NCBI GenBank assembly: GCA_013400975.1
Contig: WBMZ01008662.1
Location: forward strand, 62,001-126,000
Length of the DNA: 64,000 bases
Source: Atrichornis clamosus
Lineage: Eukaryota; Chordata; Aves; Passeriformes; Menuridae
Direction of reading: 5' to 3'
Under the pieces are notes generated by a model. That model did not search any database. It saw nothing but the letters and a program-made list of their open reading frames with translations, and had not been told where the DNA came from. The position numbers were made by a program, and so were the translations under genes. Of the stretch, positions 1 to 13,921 are shown in pieces. Position 1 is the stretch's first letter, and every line of letters starts with the position of its first letter.

Positions 1-1174
1 TGGTTCTGTTCCCTAATCCCACCTGCAATTTTCCAAGTCTCTCCTGTGTTGACATTAGTGTTTATGTGGCCAGCTGTATTGGTAACCCTTCTTTTTCCTG
101 AATTAGGTAACCAACAGAAAACTGATCAAGAGACTGCACTGAGAGGGTGGCTTCTTTCCTGCCTATGTGCTTCTACTGGACATCTTCAAGGAACTGGGTG
201 CTCAGAAAACTAGCAGAACCACAACAGCAAAACCTAAGTGATTTCAATTTTCTTGGGGCCTAGCTTTCCCATATTTGCAATCCGTATGAGTAATTGAGCC
301 AGTATAAGGCAGGGCAGGGACTTTCACTTTTGGCAACTGCTCAGCTCTACTTGGCTCAACCCTGATGAGAAGCAGGAGTCCTATTTGCTAGCAGGCTCTG
401 GCTGCCATTTAATATCTGTTGGTATGTTAGGGATCTGACTCATGTTCTCTTGACTAACAGCTAAAATGGGTTAAAGTATGCTTCTCCCTCAGGCACACAT
501 CAGCTCTTTTGCAGCTGGGGTCAGGACGCCACGTTTTCGGCTGGCACACTGCAGTGCACAATATGCTCTGCTCCTGGACAGCAATCTGTGGCAGTGGGGA
601 GGAGTGAAGGCCTACAGGGGAAACACCTCCAGGTGTCGCAGCCACATTTACAAGAGCTTGTTTCCCAAAACCCACACTGTGGGGTCAGGGACTTGGCGTG
701 GCACCAGGTGGGGCGCAGATGTGGGGTGAGTGGCCCAGGCTGTAAGCACCAGGCTTGCTGTCTGCAGCTGCCTCATGGCAGCTCCAAGAGCACTACAAGG
801 ACCGTGTACTGGCTTTGCAGAGGGCTGGTTAACTTCTGTATTTCATCAGGAATAATACTTTTGCCCAGCAGTGTAATGTGAATGAATTGTAAACAGTGCA
901 CTGGGTACCTTTCAGGCTCACAATGCAAGAACGGTCTTCTTTTATGGTTGTCTCTTCTATCTTCCTATCTCCTCCCCAGCAGCCACTTCTCCAAGGAGTA
1001 ATAACTCAGATTCTTTAGTTCCTTATCCTAGCCAAGTGCTTTGATTAATCTAGTATCTCTCTAAACATTTTCCAACATGTTTCTAGTCTTTCCACCTTGA
1101 ATGAGCCTCACAGAAAAATGTAAATCCTTTTTTTCTTTTGGCAGATTATTTCTTGTTCTTCAGCTCTTGTGCGG

Positions 1175-1228
1175 TTTTTTTTTTTTTTGTGAATTTTTTT
1201 TGTTTGTTTGTTTTTTTGTTTTTTTTTT
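1175..1228. repeat. Poly-T / (TTTG)n low-complexity tract
   Basis: A run of 14 T is followed by a short break, then T-rich sequence with several TTTG units and a final T run. Read on the minus strand it is A-rich and could be the decayed tail of an old retroelement, but no element body was recognised beside it. Confidence 0.85.
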
Positions 1229-2100
1229 AAGAATATGTATAGCATTTTACATAAAAACTAGACAGACGTATTGTAGGAATTTATTGACTATTTCTGCTTA
1301 TTTCTGGCACAGGACCAAACCAGATCCCCACGGGAGTTTCTGTTGGGTTTAGAGCAACCATCTCTTTTGAAAACTTAAAATGCTCCTTGCTATGGATAAC
1401 TGCTGAATCTTAATTTTTCTCCTTTTAAGATACACACTCTCCCTTACTGCTTCTCTTGTCACTTGTAAATGACACAGTGTGAGACTATTTTTCCCACCTG
1501 AGCTCTAGAGCAGCACTGTGAGTCTGGAAAGAAAGGTGATGCTGCTGTGACTGCTGGTCAGTATCTGCTACTGCCTGTGTCCACTTGTGATTTGGACTCC
1601 AGCAGCCATCATGCTGGTTGTTATTAATGCTCCAGTCTGTTCTCAGACTTGGTTCTGTTGCAAAACACATACAAGGAGAAATATTCAAAGGGCATTTAGC
1701 TCTGTTAAAACAGACCTGCTATTTTAATGCTAGATTTCCTTTTCTTCTCCACTGTTTACCTCTCCTTCATCCTCTTAATGTGGCATGAATGTGGGTTTAT
1801 ATAGTAGTTCATTGTAGAATGTACTAGATTTGAAAGCAAAACAGAACAAAACTCCCCAAACTGAAATTGCCTCTTTAAAGCTGCAGCATTAATTTTGGCC
1901 ATGATCCATCCTGGAGACTTTCCTTGGCAGAGACTGATGCAGACATCTCAGTTTGGAATTGCTCTTTCGGACGCAGATTCCCGCAAGAATAACAGGAACA
2001 TGATAAGCCAAGTTATGCTAGGCAGCAAAGCCCACTGCAGTCCAGTGAAGACAATCTGTCCATTCACCTACTATGGACTTTTGTGGGGCTGCTTGCATGT

Positions 2101-2131
2101 AAGGGGGAGGGGAAGGGAAGGGGACAAGAGG
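2101..2131. repeat. Purine-rich (GGGAA)-type tract
   Basis: About 30 bases made almost only of G and A on the plus strand, in repeated GGGAAGG-like blocks. This is simple low-complexity sequence with no associated gene feature. Confidence 0.7.
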
Positions 2132-5100
2132 ACAGAAATATAGCTGGGGTTTTAAATCCTTCTGTTTTCAAAGGATTCAATTAATGTAGGTGAAATAGTT
2201 CAAGTTTCCACTACGGAAAATGATTATCTTTGCTTCACATGTTCTTTCTGCTCTGCCTCATTAAAAACTTTTTCATTGTTGGGCTGTGCTGAACTCTTCC
2301 TAGGAAAATTCCTTCTCTTCATTTTCTGGCCTGATCCCGCTGACTTTAAAGCCAGAAGAAATCTGTTAGATTCAGTAGGTAAGTGGTGAGGTTAGAACAA
2401 GCAGCACAAAACCAAGTATGTGTTCTGAGCGATGCAGAATGATAGGAAAGAGATCCGAAGACTGAGGTCCCTTGTTGAAGCAATGGTATAGCTGAGGCCA
2501 AAAAAGCTTGTAAATGTAGCTCATTCATTTCTAATTTGGGCAATGAAGAGTCTACCCACTTCTTACTGTCTGGCTGGGAATGACAAACAGGTGAGCCTGC
2601 CCTGCTTCACCTTTCACCAGGACATTGCTCGTTTGCAGGGCCACCTCAAAACCAATGTGTGTTTGTGTAGCTCCTCACAGCAAGTGCTATGTAGGGGCAT
2701 TTACACTCTGCTGCTATTTAAAGCATCAATACCAAGTTGGTGCCTGAAATACTACCTCTGACCTGGTTGGCAAAACTGATTCAGTTCACTATGGACAGAT
2801 TAACATCTCTTTGCTTTGCATTGACTTAGTATCAAGGTCTCTGAGGCAGGAGTTAAGTCAGGGCAAAATCTTACCCCAGATATCTTGATCCTACTCAATT
2901 TAAATGTATTTGTCATTAAGTTTTGCTAATTAGAATGAAAGGGACTCAAAGGCTCATGTAATCTCTGCTCGGTTTTTAAAAAATTAATATTATTTTTCTC
3001 TCTTCTGCTGGGAATAAAGTATTTCTTTCTGTTACTTAGAAAGACCAGCCAAAACTCATCCATATTTCTGGCACTGGATGCAGTCCCTGAGTGAGTCATG
3101 ATTTAGTTCTGCATGACATAGAGGGTTTTTTTTTTTAAAGAATATAGTTTATAGAGTTGCATATGCTAGTGCTTTAAAAGCCCTTCCACTGAGTTCTTTC
3201 TTCATAGTACTCAAAGGAGAACACAGTGTTTTCTGTATTGTTTGGAATAGCCTGGGAAACAATGCCTCCCAGTGTGAACAGATCTCCTTCAGTGCACTGG
3301 CAAGCTCATCTCGGAGGAATGTGGTTATCGACTAACCCATGATTTCTGATAGCAATAGCTAAAAAGAGTGGAAAAGTACTCAGCTGCTTGCAGTCCAATA
3401 GCACAGCAGTTTACCGATGCGCATGAGAAAGTCACTTCTATTTAAAATGGTCATAAATCCTATTGGCCCAAACACAGCATCCTGGCTGCCCAGGAGTGGG
3501 AAAACAGCTGTGGGCCAAGGCCTCTGGTGGTGTAAGCTGGTGTGGCTCTGCTGGTTCCAGCGAAGCTGTTTCATCTACACCAGTTAAATATTTCATCTTT
3601 GTGTACATTACAATGCTACTACTTGTAAAAAGAGTACTTTGAATTAATGCTTGTGCTTGTGGGAAAATATTCAGATGGAAAATGTAATCATCCATTGTTA
3701 GCATGAGTGTCTGGATTCAATGACTGAAAGTTGGCATCAATTCATGAAATATAATATAAGGAACACACAGAAAAAATACACTTGCATAGAGACAGATTTC
3801 TTTTTTTCCCCCTGGAGTAAGACTGGGAAAAGAACAGGTTTTGAGCAAGTTCTCCAGTGAGTGGAAGGGAGCTGAGGGATTTTAGTTCTTGCAATACTGT
3901 AAAGGACAGTGACATTCATCCTCACCTCAACTCTGATGCTGCCCAGATTTTGGGAGTGAGCTCTTCTCCTTCCACCCCATGTTCTGGTGGGCAGCTTGTT
4001 GGCAAATGTCTGATCATGGATGAGACACAGGTGGGCAGGGGGGAGCTCGTACTTGTGTTTAAGTCCTTGCTTTGTTGTGGTGGCCAAGACTTCCTTCCTC
4101 CAGCAGCTGCTGTGAGCTGAACTCCTCAGGGTTTGTCAGGCTTCAGGAGCTGGGTGCAAGTGGGAGTGCAACAGAAACTGCTGCTGCAGTGCTGGTAAAG
4201 CAGAGTCTGGTTGTGCTTTCACCGTTCCTACTGTATTTCAGAGTAGTGCCTTGTAAGGAACACCTGAAGGAGAGCAAAGCCTTTCAAAGCTGAAGGAAAG
4301 CACTTCCAGATGTGGCCTCTTCTAGAATGGTTGGCCAGTCTAGGGTTGGCAGCTTGCTGCATTGCACAGTTTGAGCTAGAGAAACATAGTTATAACAATA
4401 ACCAAGAAGAAACAGTGCAATGTTCCTAAAGCCAAGAAGAGCACAGGGGAGGATGTGTCTGCATTCCCTGCACCAGTGGATCCTTCTTCCATCATGTGCT
4501 GAAGCGATAAACTATGCTTGCTTATGCTGATGCTCTTCTACAAGAGCAACCAGAACTCCTTTAGAGCCTCAGATTTGCCCTGTGGAGCTGTGTTTCTATA
4601 CAGGCAGAATCATCTGCAGCACTGCCTCAGTGATTTCACTTAGTACTCTTGTTTTTTATACAAATGATTTTCTTAAGAAATGTTTACCTGACTGGAGGAA
4701 CAACAAAAGAAAAGTGAGCATCAACACAACAGCTGTGTAGTTCATCAAAAAGATTTCCCACGTCTGGCACCGCCCTGGGCCTCCTCCTTTCTTGTGCCAC
4801 TGCCATCTCTGCAATCTTTGATGTTAACACTTTAACCTCATACAGAGTAGGGGTAGGGAGGGAAAAAGTTCCTCTACCTTGTACCACCAGGAACATGGAT
4901 TTCTCAGGTCCCAGGATGCAGCCTGCATTTTGGAAGATTTTGTTTTGAAACAAAAGGGTTTGAATTCCTTTTTCAGTGCAAGAAATATAGGAAATGTAGT
5001 TACTGCAAGCAGCCACACCATGGCACTAACAGTGCAAGGTGGTTGTTAGCCAAAACCTAGAGCTCGTGTCAAAACTTGCTACACTAGCACATTTTACTAC

Positions 5101-6925
5101 GGAACAGGAATGTTAATGTGATACAATTAAATATTATGTTGCAAAGAAACTACAAGTCCCAAACCATTGATGTATCTATCTATAACCCTGGGGAAACTCT
5201 TTCTTTTAGGAGTGTGTTATACTTACTCCAGTTTGTTTTTCCGGAAACTCCCCTGTAGCCATCATCCTGCAAAAGTCATTCGCAGTCCCAATCAGTCTGT
5301 GAGGCCATGACTGTCTCTGGCATCCAGTGTCTTGTGCAAGGAGGGGCAGCTCACTGTGTAGATTCAGGGAAGTCAGACATGACTACCACCAAATTGCTTT
5401 GTAATGTGAGACCTGAGAAAGTGCTTTGCAGAGAGTGTCTATGAGAAACCAAGAGCTGTGCTGCCTCTCACCACTCATACAGTTTGTGTTCCAGACTGGG
5501 GCAACAGCTTTTGGAGGTAGGTGTTCCTGCCATGACGGGGCTTTTGTGGAAGGATATAATGAACAGATGTGGATTCAGTGGGGAATTTGCTCTCTTGCTA
5601 GGGCTGACGGTGCAATATATTCTGCTGTGACAGGCGATGGGGTTTCAGTCCCTCATGGGCCTCCTTTTTGCCCAGATTGCACAAGGCTGGGTCTCCCTGA
5701 TTCAAGGTCTACCTTAACAGCTGATCCAAAGCTTGGTGCCTTGCTCTTGGAGCAAAAGATAATTAGCTCAGTCTCCATTTGTTGAAACCACAGATTAGAA
5801 AGCTCAGCTGTGAAGTGGCTGGGGTGAAAGACCTGCTGCAGCAGGAAGAGGTAATACTTGTTGTGTCCTTTCACCTTGTCCTTTGCTCTTTCTCAGTACT
5901 GCCAGCTCTTGGGTGCTCTGCCAGTCATGTGCATTTTGAACAGCATTTGGAGATGCTGGTGTAATAACTAGTGCGGGTGGAGTGGTCACAGGGGCTTCCC
6001 AGAGAGGAGCTGCTGGCACAGAAATGTTCACACACAAGGATAGAAGTAGAGGTACATGATTACAGTTTCCCAATGGAACTGGTGTGTCAGATATTTCACT
6101 GACTGATTTGTGTTGAGTGAGGGGAAAGTATCTTAATTAATGTGTGTCATTGCGGTGTAATATAAATATTTATTTAAAAGTTGGACTACTTTCCTACATC
6201 CCAAGTCTGAAGAGAGCCATCACATGGGTAAATGATAGATTTGCAAGACAAAAGCTTACATTAATCGTGAGCTGTCTCATTTTGCTAACTCTAAGTTAGA
6301 GAAACAAAACCATGACATGAAAAATATGTAAGAAAGTAATTAATGTTATTTCATTCTGGAGACTGGTAGGCCTGCATTTTCTTTTGTTTAGGCAAGTCAC
6401 ATTGCTCTGCTCTGAAAAACTCCAATTTACCTCTTACTCTGTAAGTGAACAAGGTAGAGTTACATGGAGAATCTGGCCCCTGTGCCAGAAAAAAGCATCT
6501 GCAGCATCGCTGCAGTGCAGGGACCAGCTCTGGAATTAATTTGCCCAACATATAACTGAATTAAATAATGCTCTGTCTCCTGTGCTTGACAGCCTTTAAG
6601 AGGCTTCTGGATGCCCTAGAGGAGGTTGGAAGTTCATCATGCAGACTGCCACCAACTTGCCTGGGGAAATGGCAAGAGGAGCCAGGCTGGGACTATGCTT
6701 CCTCCGAGGGTGCATGTAGGGACTGGCTGTGGCCTTGCCTCCTGAAAAGTTGATTCAGCCACACAGGCCTCCTGCAGGCAGTGATGCAAACCTCAAGATG
6801 TGTTTGTTGCCTCAGTCTGTATGATTTTCACAAGCTGTTCAAATCACAACTAGTAATGTCCAGTGTTGGTGGGTGAGGTGTTGGGACAGAGGGGGGAAGG
6901 TTTTGTTAAAGTCAAAACTACATAA

Positions 6926-6940
6926 TTTTTTTTTTTTTTT
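6926..6940. repeat. Poly-T run
   Basis: An uninterrupted run of 15 T on the plus strand. No element body or gene feature was recognised beside it. Confidence 0.8.
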
Positions 6941-8065
6941 AAGGACGAGCTACTGTTGAAGGAAAAAAGAGCTGTGAAAGCTGTAAGACCAGTATCCCAT
7001 TTTCTGTGAAAAGGGAAAAAACTTCATTTTGCCAAATCACTGTTTTCAAACACCATTACCACATTAACGCTTCAGTATGAGCTCTGTATCCTTGATAACT
7101 GTCACCCCAGGGAGAGAGCACAGGGAAGCACAGGCTGAAGGATCTCTGAAACCTGTATCTTCCTCACAGCCCTCTAAGGCATCGTTTCCTGCTCTTTGTC
7201 TGCAGATGCCTACCTGGCCAGCTCCTCAGACACTGCCTCTCTGTTTAGACAGAATTGCATTTTTTTTTGAAGGATTGATTTGAATCAGGTGCTGACTGAT
7301 AACAATCAATACATTCAGGATTTTTTTGGGTGACACTTTGAACCTCAGCTGTGCTCTTCCAGGAAGGGTCCTGCCATGGCTGTGTGAAACCCTCTGGGTA
7401 CCAGAACACTGTGCCCAAGCCTGATTAAATACTTTTTTATTTCTTGTAAGTCGAGTGGGTGGGAGAGCCAATGGCATGCTCCTTGACTCTTCCCTAAAAC
7501 AAACTGGGGAGGCCCAGGCACCTCTACAGATGGCTGGATGTTCAATCTTACCTTACAATTTGCTAAGGTATCAAGACTCCTGCTATTCAAGGGCGCATGT
7601 CCGTTGTCTACTCCACAGAGTACAGATATTAATTTTCTTTTCCACACAGAGCAGTTCAAAGGTTCTACTGTAGGATTAGTGTAGATAATCCCTTCTGGTG
7701 AACTCTCTAGACAAAAGATTGTCCATGAGCTAATACCATGAGGGTGATTCCTTCATCTGTAATGCCAGAAAACCACTTGAAATTCCAGGTAATGTGAGGG
7801 AGACTTTTTAAAGTTAAGCAGGAAAAAAGAACAATTACTCAAGTTTCAGAGATGAGAAGCTAGTAGTGTTTGCACTACTGATTCTTTGGTGGTCTTTGTA
7901 CCCAAGTCTGTTCTGGATGCAGCTCACTTCTGACAATAAGCATAATTAGATGTAGCAACCTCTTGTGCTTTTTTTTTGTTACTTATCTCTTAAGGACTCC
8001 TTGAGTAATATTTGTATTAGTTAAAATTGTAACCTAATCTCATCTTCTGCAAGTCCATACACATA

Positions 8066-8095
8066 CTAGTGGGTCAAGTTCTAGTGGGTCAAGTT
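8066..8095. repeat. 15-bp tandem duplication
   Basis: The unit CTAGTGGGTCAAGTT occurs twice head to tail without mismatch. It is a small recent slippage duplication in intergenic DNA, with no gene context. Confidence 0.9.
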
Positions 8096-11000
8096 CTTTT
8101 CTGTAAGCAAGGTCTGTTGGATGACAGGCACTTGGAGAGCTGGTTATAACTCAGCATAACACAGCATTCTGCATACTGTCCCTACTTGCAGCATCTGGAC
8201 ATTTGGAACACCAATTAAAACCAGCTGTGATGTGACCTCATCTTCTTCCATCCCTTTTGCTCCTATTCAGCTCCTTGCACCCAAAGCTTGAAGGAAGGGT
8301 AATACACAAGGCACTAATTCACATCTCTTCAGACCGGTCACTTGTACTGCAATAAGGAAATTCCCAGTTGATCTGGAAAGGGAATTCCACTCCAGTGGCA
8401 CTGCTGACTACCTGAAAAGGGAGAAAGGCAGAATTTGTTTCAGGCATCTCAATTCTGCACAATTTCTTTGCCATTACACTGAGGAAGACTCCCGAAGGCT
8501 GATGAACCTCCACCCACTGAGGGCCATCTCCTCATTGCAGTCACACCTGCATGACTTCTAGGGAATGCAAACCCCTTATTAAACAGAAGGGACAGAAAAG
8601 GCTAACATAAGTCCAACTGGCAATTTTGCAAGTTGATTTTTGTACTTCGGGTAGATTAACAGCAACATATGTGCGTTCTTCTATATTATGTAGCTTATTT
8701 CAGCCTCTGATTAGGTTACATTGTGAGCACAATCCCTTTCTTTACACTCGACACAGCAGCTGTCAAAGTTGGTTTCTGGACAGGCCTGCCTTGGGAACAG
8801 TGTGTGCTGTGATTTGGATAAACGGTGCTCAGTCTGGATGTGTGTCTCTGCTTGCCCCTTCCATTGTAACTTTGTTGTGGTAACCTTTGTGAAATCCCAA
8901 CCAGCTGCTTTACAGTTTTACACAAAACACATTAATTGGGACCTCTGGCTTTGGTGTAAGAACCAACTCCTACTTGTAGGAATTGTCTACCTACGATGCT
9001 CATTTCCACAAATTGCAGAAATTTGCATTGCCTCAGAAAGGAATATTAAGTATTGGTAAGTGAAAGCATATAAGCCTCATGTCCCATAAAAAATAGCTGC
9101 TGGGAGATCTGATTTCCACATGTCAGAGTGAAAAAGACTGCCAGGTAATTCATCTGGGTCTGTCCCTGACTATATTTTCCGGTTACAGTTTTAGTCAGCT
9201 CCTTGCACACAGTCTCCCCAAAAGATGTTTGGTGAAGCTACCTTCTTGAATTAATTCTTCTATAAGGCTATCAGCTACTAAAACCAAAAGAATCCTCAAC
9301 TATAAATATAGCAGCAGCAGGAAGAGTGAAAATCTTTACATCCCCTTGATATATTCGACACAATCATATTTTTATCATCGTATTTAATGCATTTATATAT
9401 GATTCCTAGTACTCTTAGCAGGTACTTACAAATCTACAACTTCTTCACCTCTAAAATGCATTAACTTTTCAGAATTATTTAAGACATGCTGAAAGATGGC
9501 ATCTATATCTCTTGTTATATCTTGTTTTTTGTTTTAGAAGATCTGTCCCTGTGTTTCACAAGCCACTGATTTACACAGTGGCACTAGCCACGTGAGCACT
9601 ATTGATTTTGTGATAAGGGTCACAGTCCAATCCCTCCCATACTGTCCTTGGCCCAGTGCAACCTCTCAAGTCCCTGAAGTCAAGGGCAGAGCTTGTCTGA
9701 CTGTAAAACAGTAATGAAGTCCTGATCCCTGTAAAAACCTTTTCTAGATAAGTCCTTGGTTCATGGAGGAGTTTGTTGCTCTGACTATGTCAGCATAACT
9801 AGAGCAGAGTAGCTTCTCCCAGTGAATTCGGATGCTGCGGCAGCTGGTCTGGCTTGCTGGTATTGTTACAACTCCGTTTATGATAGAGTATTTACACAGG
9901 CACGTGTATCCATCTTTTATATAGCCACCTGGCAAAACTTTGCTGCCTTCACCCTCGGCTGTAGAGGCTGGGAGCGTGTGTTGGCTGTTTGAGTCTGTCA
10001 GAGGCACGGCGATGAGCATGAGTGATGCGGAGGGACTGAGGCAGAGGGTGAGACCTGCATTTGAACTGGCAGTGGAGGGGTGGTCCAGCTGGGTGTGCTG
10101 TTCAACAAGCATTCCTGGCTAAAGCAAAAAACCTTGATGCTTACAGACCACAGATACCTAGGGTGTCTAATACAGGAGGCTCAAGGGCTGCTGCCCAGTG
10201 TTTGGGTCACTTGCTACTTGTTTTGGCAGTTGAGTGGTTGATTTCACTGCTGACTGTTTTAGCTGATTGACTTTCTGGAAAAATGAAATAGAAACCAAGT
10301 GGTTTTGTGGTTCAGAAGCATAATTTTGTTTCCTAGCATGACAAGCTTGCTGCTCTTCCCCAGGAAGGTTGCTTTCTTGGCTTGTACCCTTGCAACAGCA
10401 GCCAGAATACTATAGGCAGCCTCATGCCTCAGTTAACTCCGTTTTATGTGACATTAAAGAGCATGCCAAGCCAATGAAAATGGGAACATGAACAGTGGTA
10501 GGTGGTAGCCATTCATCTGCTCCTTGATGTTTTGTCTTTTTTTCTCTGCTGTAGAGCCTCCTGTACTAGTCTGGTTGCCTCTGTCGATGGCAGAATAGCC
10601 AAGGCTATGCAGACAGTTATGGGAGAAAGAATGACCAGTCCTAGCAAGAGTTTTCTGCTTGGGCTTGTGATGTCATACAATGAAATTGTCCATGCTTGGA
10701 CAGGGAAGGGAGCAACTGCTCTGAGCTGGTGGCTGCTTGGAGTAGATCAGATTTCAGTGAGGCTCTACCTCCCTAGATTAAAGCAGTTTTACTTCATGTA
10801 TACCTGGCCCATGTTGGTCGAGGCATAACAATTTTACAAATACTGGACTTAGACACATCTTTGGGAATGAACTGAAATAAAGAGGAGAAAACATCAATTC
10901 CTGTGTCTGCCCATATGCTCTGGCCGGTTCCCCTGCAGCAGGCTGTGAATCGCATTTCCGTGTGGTGTGAAGATGATTGCAGGACTGGGAAATCCCCTGA

Positions 11001-13864
11001 GTATTGCCTAGAGCTGCTGAGGGACAGGAGAGAGTGTGAGGGGTGGCTGCTGTGCCACTGGCGGAGGGGCTAGCAGCCAGGGAGCTGGGACAGATGCTGC
11101 TCCCAGGGATGGCTGGCTGAGAGCCAGCTTCACGCTGGGGCTGCTTTAGCGTGGTGCCATGCTGGCACAGACGTATCCGACTGCATAAAAGGCTCATAAG
11201 CTCAAGTACAGCATCATGTGAATGCAGCTCTCACTTTTCTGCTCTTGGAGTCTATAGCTCTAGATAATGACCACAGCCACAAAAGTACCTAAATCCTACA
11301 TGAAAAGTGCATGTAACTGAAAACTGCCACCATGTCCACTGGCCTAGAGATGCCCTAGTTTTTACTAGCAATTTCCCAGATGTGCTCTAAGTATGGCAGC
11401 ACAGCACATGCTAGCAATGCCATGTTGGCTAAGTGACTCACTGAAAGGTGCTTCTCCCATCCAAGACCATGCACACATGGCTCAGCATCAAATCTTGAGA
11501 CTTAACTCCCCAGCTGTGTGGCCATGTTGTCTAGTCATCCTGGGCTGCCTTTCTATTCCAGGAGGTCAATTGAGTGTTTGTGGAAAGGATTTTGTCTTAT
11601 AATAAAATGGCTGATTGACATCATTATACAGTAGCTCCATATCTAGAGACCTGTCTGTGGGGTGTAAGGCAGGGATTTGTGTCTCTTCTCTGTCTGAGAG
11701 GATCCTCAAGCTAACTCCTTCCTGTTGGAATCACTGGGCCATAAACCATTCTGTGGGGGCAGGATTGAGGGAAGAAATATCATCCTTCCCTGTGCCTAAG
11801 AGCATTGGTGGATGAGAGGACCACTGCCTTTACAAAACTTGTGCAAAACTGAAGAGCAATAATGGGAGGAGTGGCGTGCTTCTCCTCTGCCAGCACATAT
11901 CTCTGAAGAAAAATGCTTATAGCTGAAAGATGTGGCCTCAGGCAGAAGTTTCCCACAATTTGGGGAGAGCAGTTCTCTACTGGGCTATTATGTGAAAGGT
12001 TGGTGTGTGGCTGTGTTCTGCACCTGCATTTTAATTGAAAGGCAAGTGCCTGAGTAGATGAGTCAAACCCTAGCTCCATGGTGGTGCTTTTGTGTGTTAG
12101 GAGAGACATCTGGAAGAGAAAAACTGTGGCGACCACAGCATAGCACAGCACTGCATGACACAGCCGAGCCTCTGAGAGCCAGAACGGCCTGGGACAAATG
12201 TGCAAAACTGAATTTTGGATGCAGGCACAGGCAGTGCTTGGTGCATCTCTTGGCCATGAAGGTAGTGCCTTGACTGGCAGCTCATGATGGGCAGCTGAAC
12301 GTGTTCCCAGAAGCACTGCCACCATCTGCAGGGCCCAGGACCTTTTGGCATTGTTACAGGGGACACTACCACAGGGTCTGGAGCACCATTCTGCCTCCTT
12401 TGCAGCAGGAGAAGTGGTCTTCCCAGTACCAAATAAATGTTTTATCTGCCAAAGTTTGATATTCTTCTCCCTTTTGAGGATGAAAGTTTTGGCTGCAGGA
12501 GAGGTTTCACAACAATACTTTCTTGCCTTGCAATAGGCATAGGCTTTTTTAAAAGAGTTCAAATTTATGCATTTTCCCTAGGCCGGTCTGTGGGCTCTGT
12601 GCCTCCTGTACCCTGAAGGCCTGCACTGTGCCCATGGGGCACTGCTCCAATGGGGCTGGTCACCCTGCTGTGTGGTGGAGCCCCCTGAGACAGTGCCCAG
12701 CCCCATGTGGGATCTCCCACCGCTGCTGACCAGAGCCACATGTGGACTCCACCTTGCAAGTCACTAACGCTTGCAAAAAGTTTGCCTTGGCTGTTACTAG
12801 CACTGGAAAAAATGGTTGACAGTGGTAGGACCTCCCCCGTTTCTCATGCCCATGTGAATTACCTGTGGCTGGTCACAGCTAGCCGTGCAGAGGATGGGGC
12901 TGTGCCGAGGTGTGCTGCAGTGTCAGTGCCGTGCTTACCTGCTCGGCTCAGGGACCAGCCTTCCCAGGCACATCTGAGTGCAGCCAGAGTGGTAACACGC
13001 CATGCCTTATTTTATCAAGATAATATTCACCCTTAAGTTTTCCTTATCATGCTTTTTCTTAGTAGGTTGCAGAGGATGGCCTTTGCCTCAAATATAAGGC
13101 ATGCTGTGGCAGAGCCAGGGAGGGAGCTCCCCGGATGGAGGTGGCTGTGGTCTACCTCCATCAGCCAGCAGTAGGGTTGGGCAGTTAGAAGCCTCCCAGA
13201 CCCCAGTGTGGTTTTTAGGAGTCAATCTCTTTCTTCTAGGGACCTAGCCTGTGCCTTCAGCGTGTGCACTGACATGAAAATCCAACATGGAGATGAGGAA
13301 AAGCAACAACAACCCAGATGACTCAAAGAACATCTGAGTGTTAGTTATGTATTTTAATAAACACAGTGTTTCTTTTTCATCACATCCCTCTCCACTCCCC
13401 CTGCTACCCCAGGATGCTTTTAAAGCCTGCAGTGAGATGCCAAATTGCAGTTTATGCATTTCAGGGACTTAACTGGAAACAGATGCCGTGTTCCTGTGAG
13501 CTGCCTCGCTGCACTGGCTGTGACAGATCTGGCGTCACAGGGACTGCTGGCATGTGGGGTACACTGGGGACACACCCCCCATGCAGGAATCTGCCAAGCA
13601 CATCGCCTTACCCTTCATCTCTCCCTAGAGCCCTGGTACTTTTTTTTTAGTCACTTTCCTCACATGGAGAGCAAGACCCCCCCCACAAAAAAATCAAGAG
13701 AAATCACCAACTCCCCTTTCTCCCCCCTGTCCCACAATTAGTGTTCAGGGAAAACAGAACTGAAACAAATTGTAATGTTTAGGAACCGGCTAAAATTAGT
13801 ATTCCTCATGAATGATGACATTTTCACCAGAGAAGGAATTAGTTAATTTTTTTTCCGTCATAGG

Positions 13865-13921
13865 TACTGCTTTTTCCTAGTGCTGCAGAGCACTTTGCTC
13901 TGCAGCGCTGGGAAAAAAGTA
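13865..13921 (+). ncRNA. Candidate RNA hairpin (possible microRNA-like precursor)
   Basis: Two arms, 13865-13892 and 13896-13921, fold into one stem of about 26 pairs with a 3-base loop (CTT). From the loop outward, 22 consecutive positions pair (13892 with 13896, out to 13871 with 13917). Only two of these are imperfect, and both are T opposite G, so G-U wobbles in plus-strand RNA (13881 with 13907, 13878 with 13910). A 2-base bulge follows (13869-13870), then 4 more pairs. Wobbles on one strand would be A-C mismatches on the other, which favours a plus-strand transcript. The loop is shorter than in most animal microRNA precursors and no flanking gene is known, so it could instead be a bare palindrome. 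The structure is certain; the function is unknown. Confidence 0.4.

Larger units (their letters stand above)
1..11779. other. Intergenic / non-coding region, left part
   Basis: No protein gene could be supported here. The open frames are short, overlap on both strands, have Cys/His/Ser-rich compositions typical of random frames, and resemble no family I recognise. I see only T-rich tracts, a purine-rich run at 2101-2131, (TTTG)-type low complexity near 1.2 kb and a short tandem repeat at 8066-8095. If vertebrate gene order holds, this lies 3' of SLC38A4 on the side where SLC38A2 would be expected, but no SLC38A2 exon was recognised. Confidence 0.6.

Noticed and set aside
10540..10620. Acceptor-like CTTTTTTTCTCTGCTGTAG with following open sequence
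   Set aside because: A good acceptor motif, but no donor at a sensible distance and no recognisable product.
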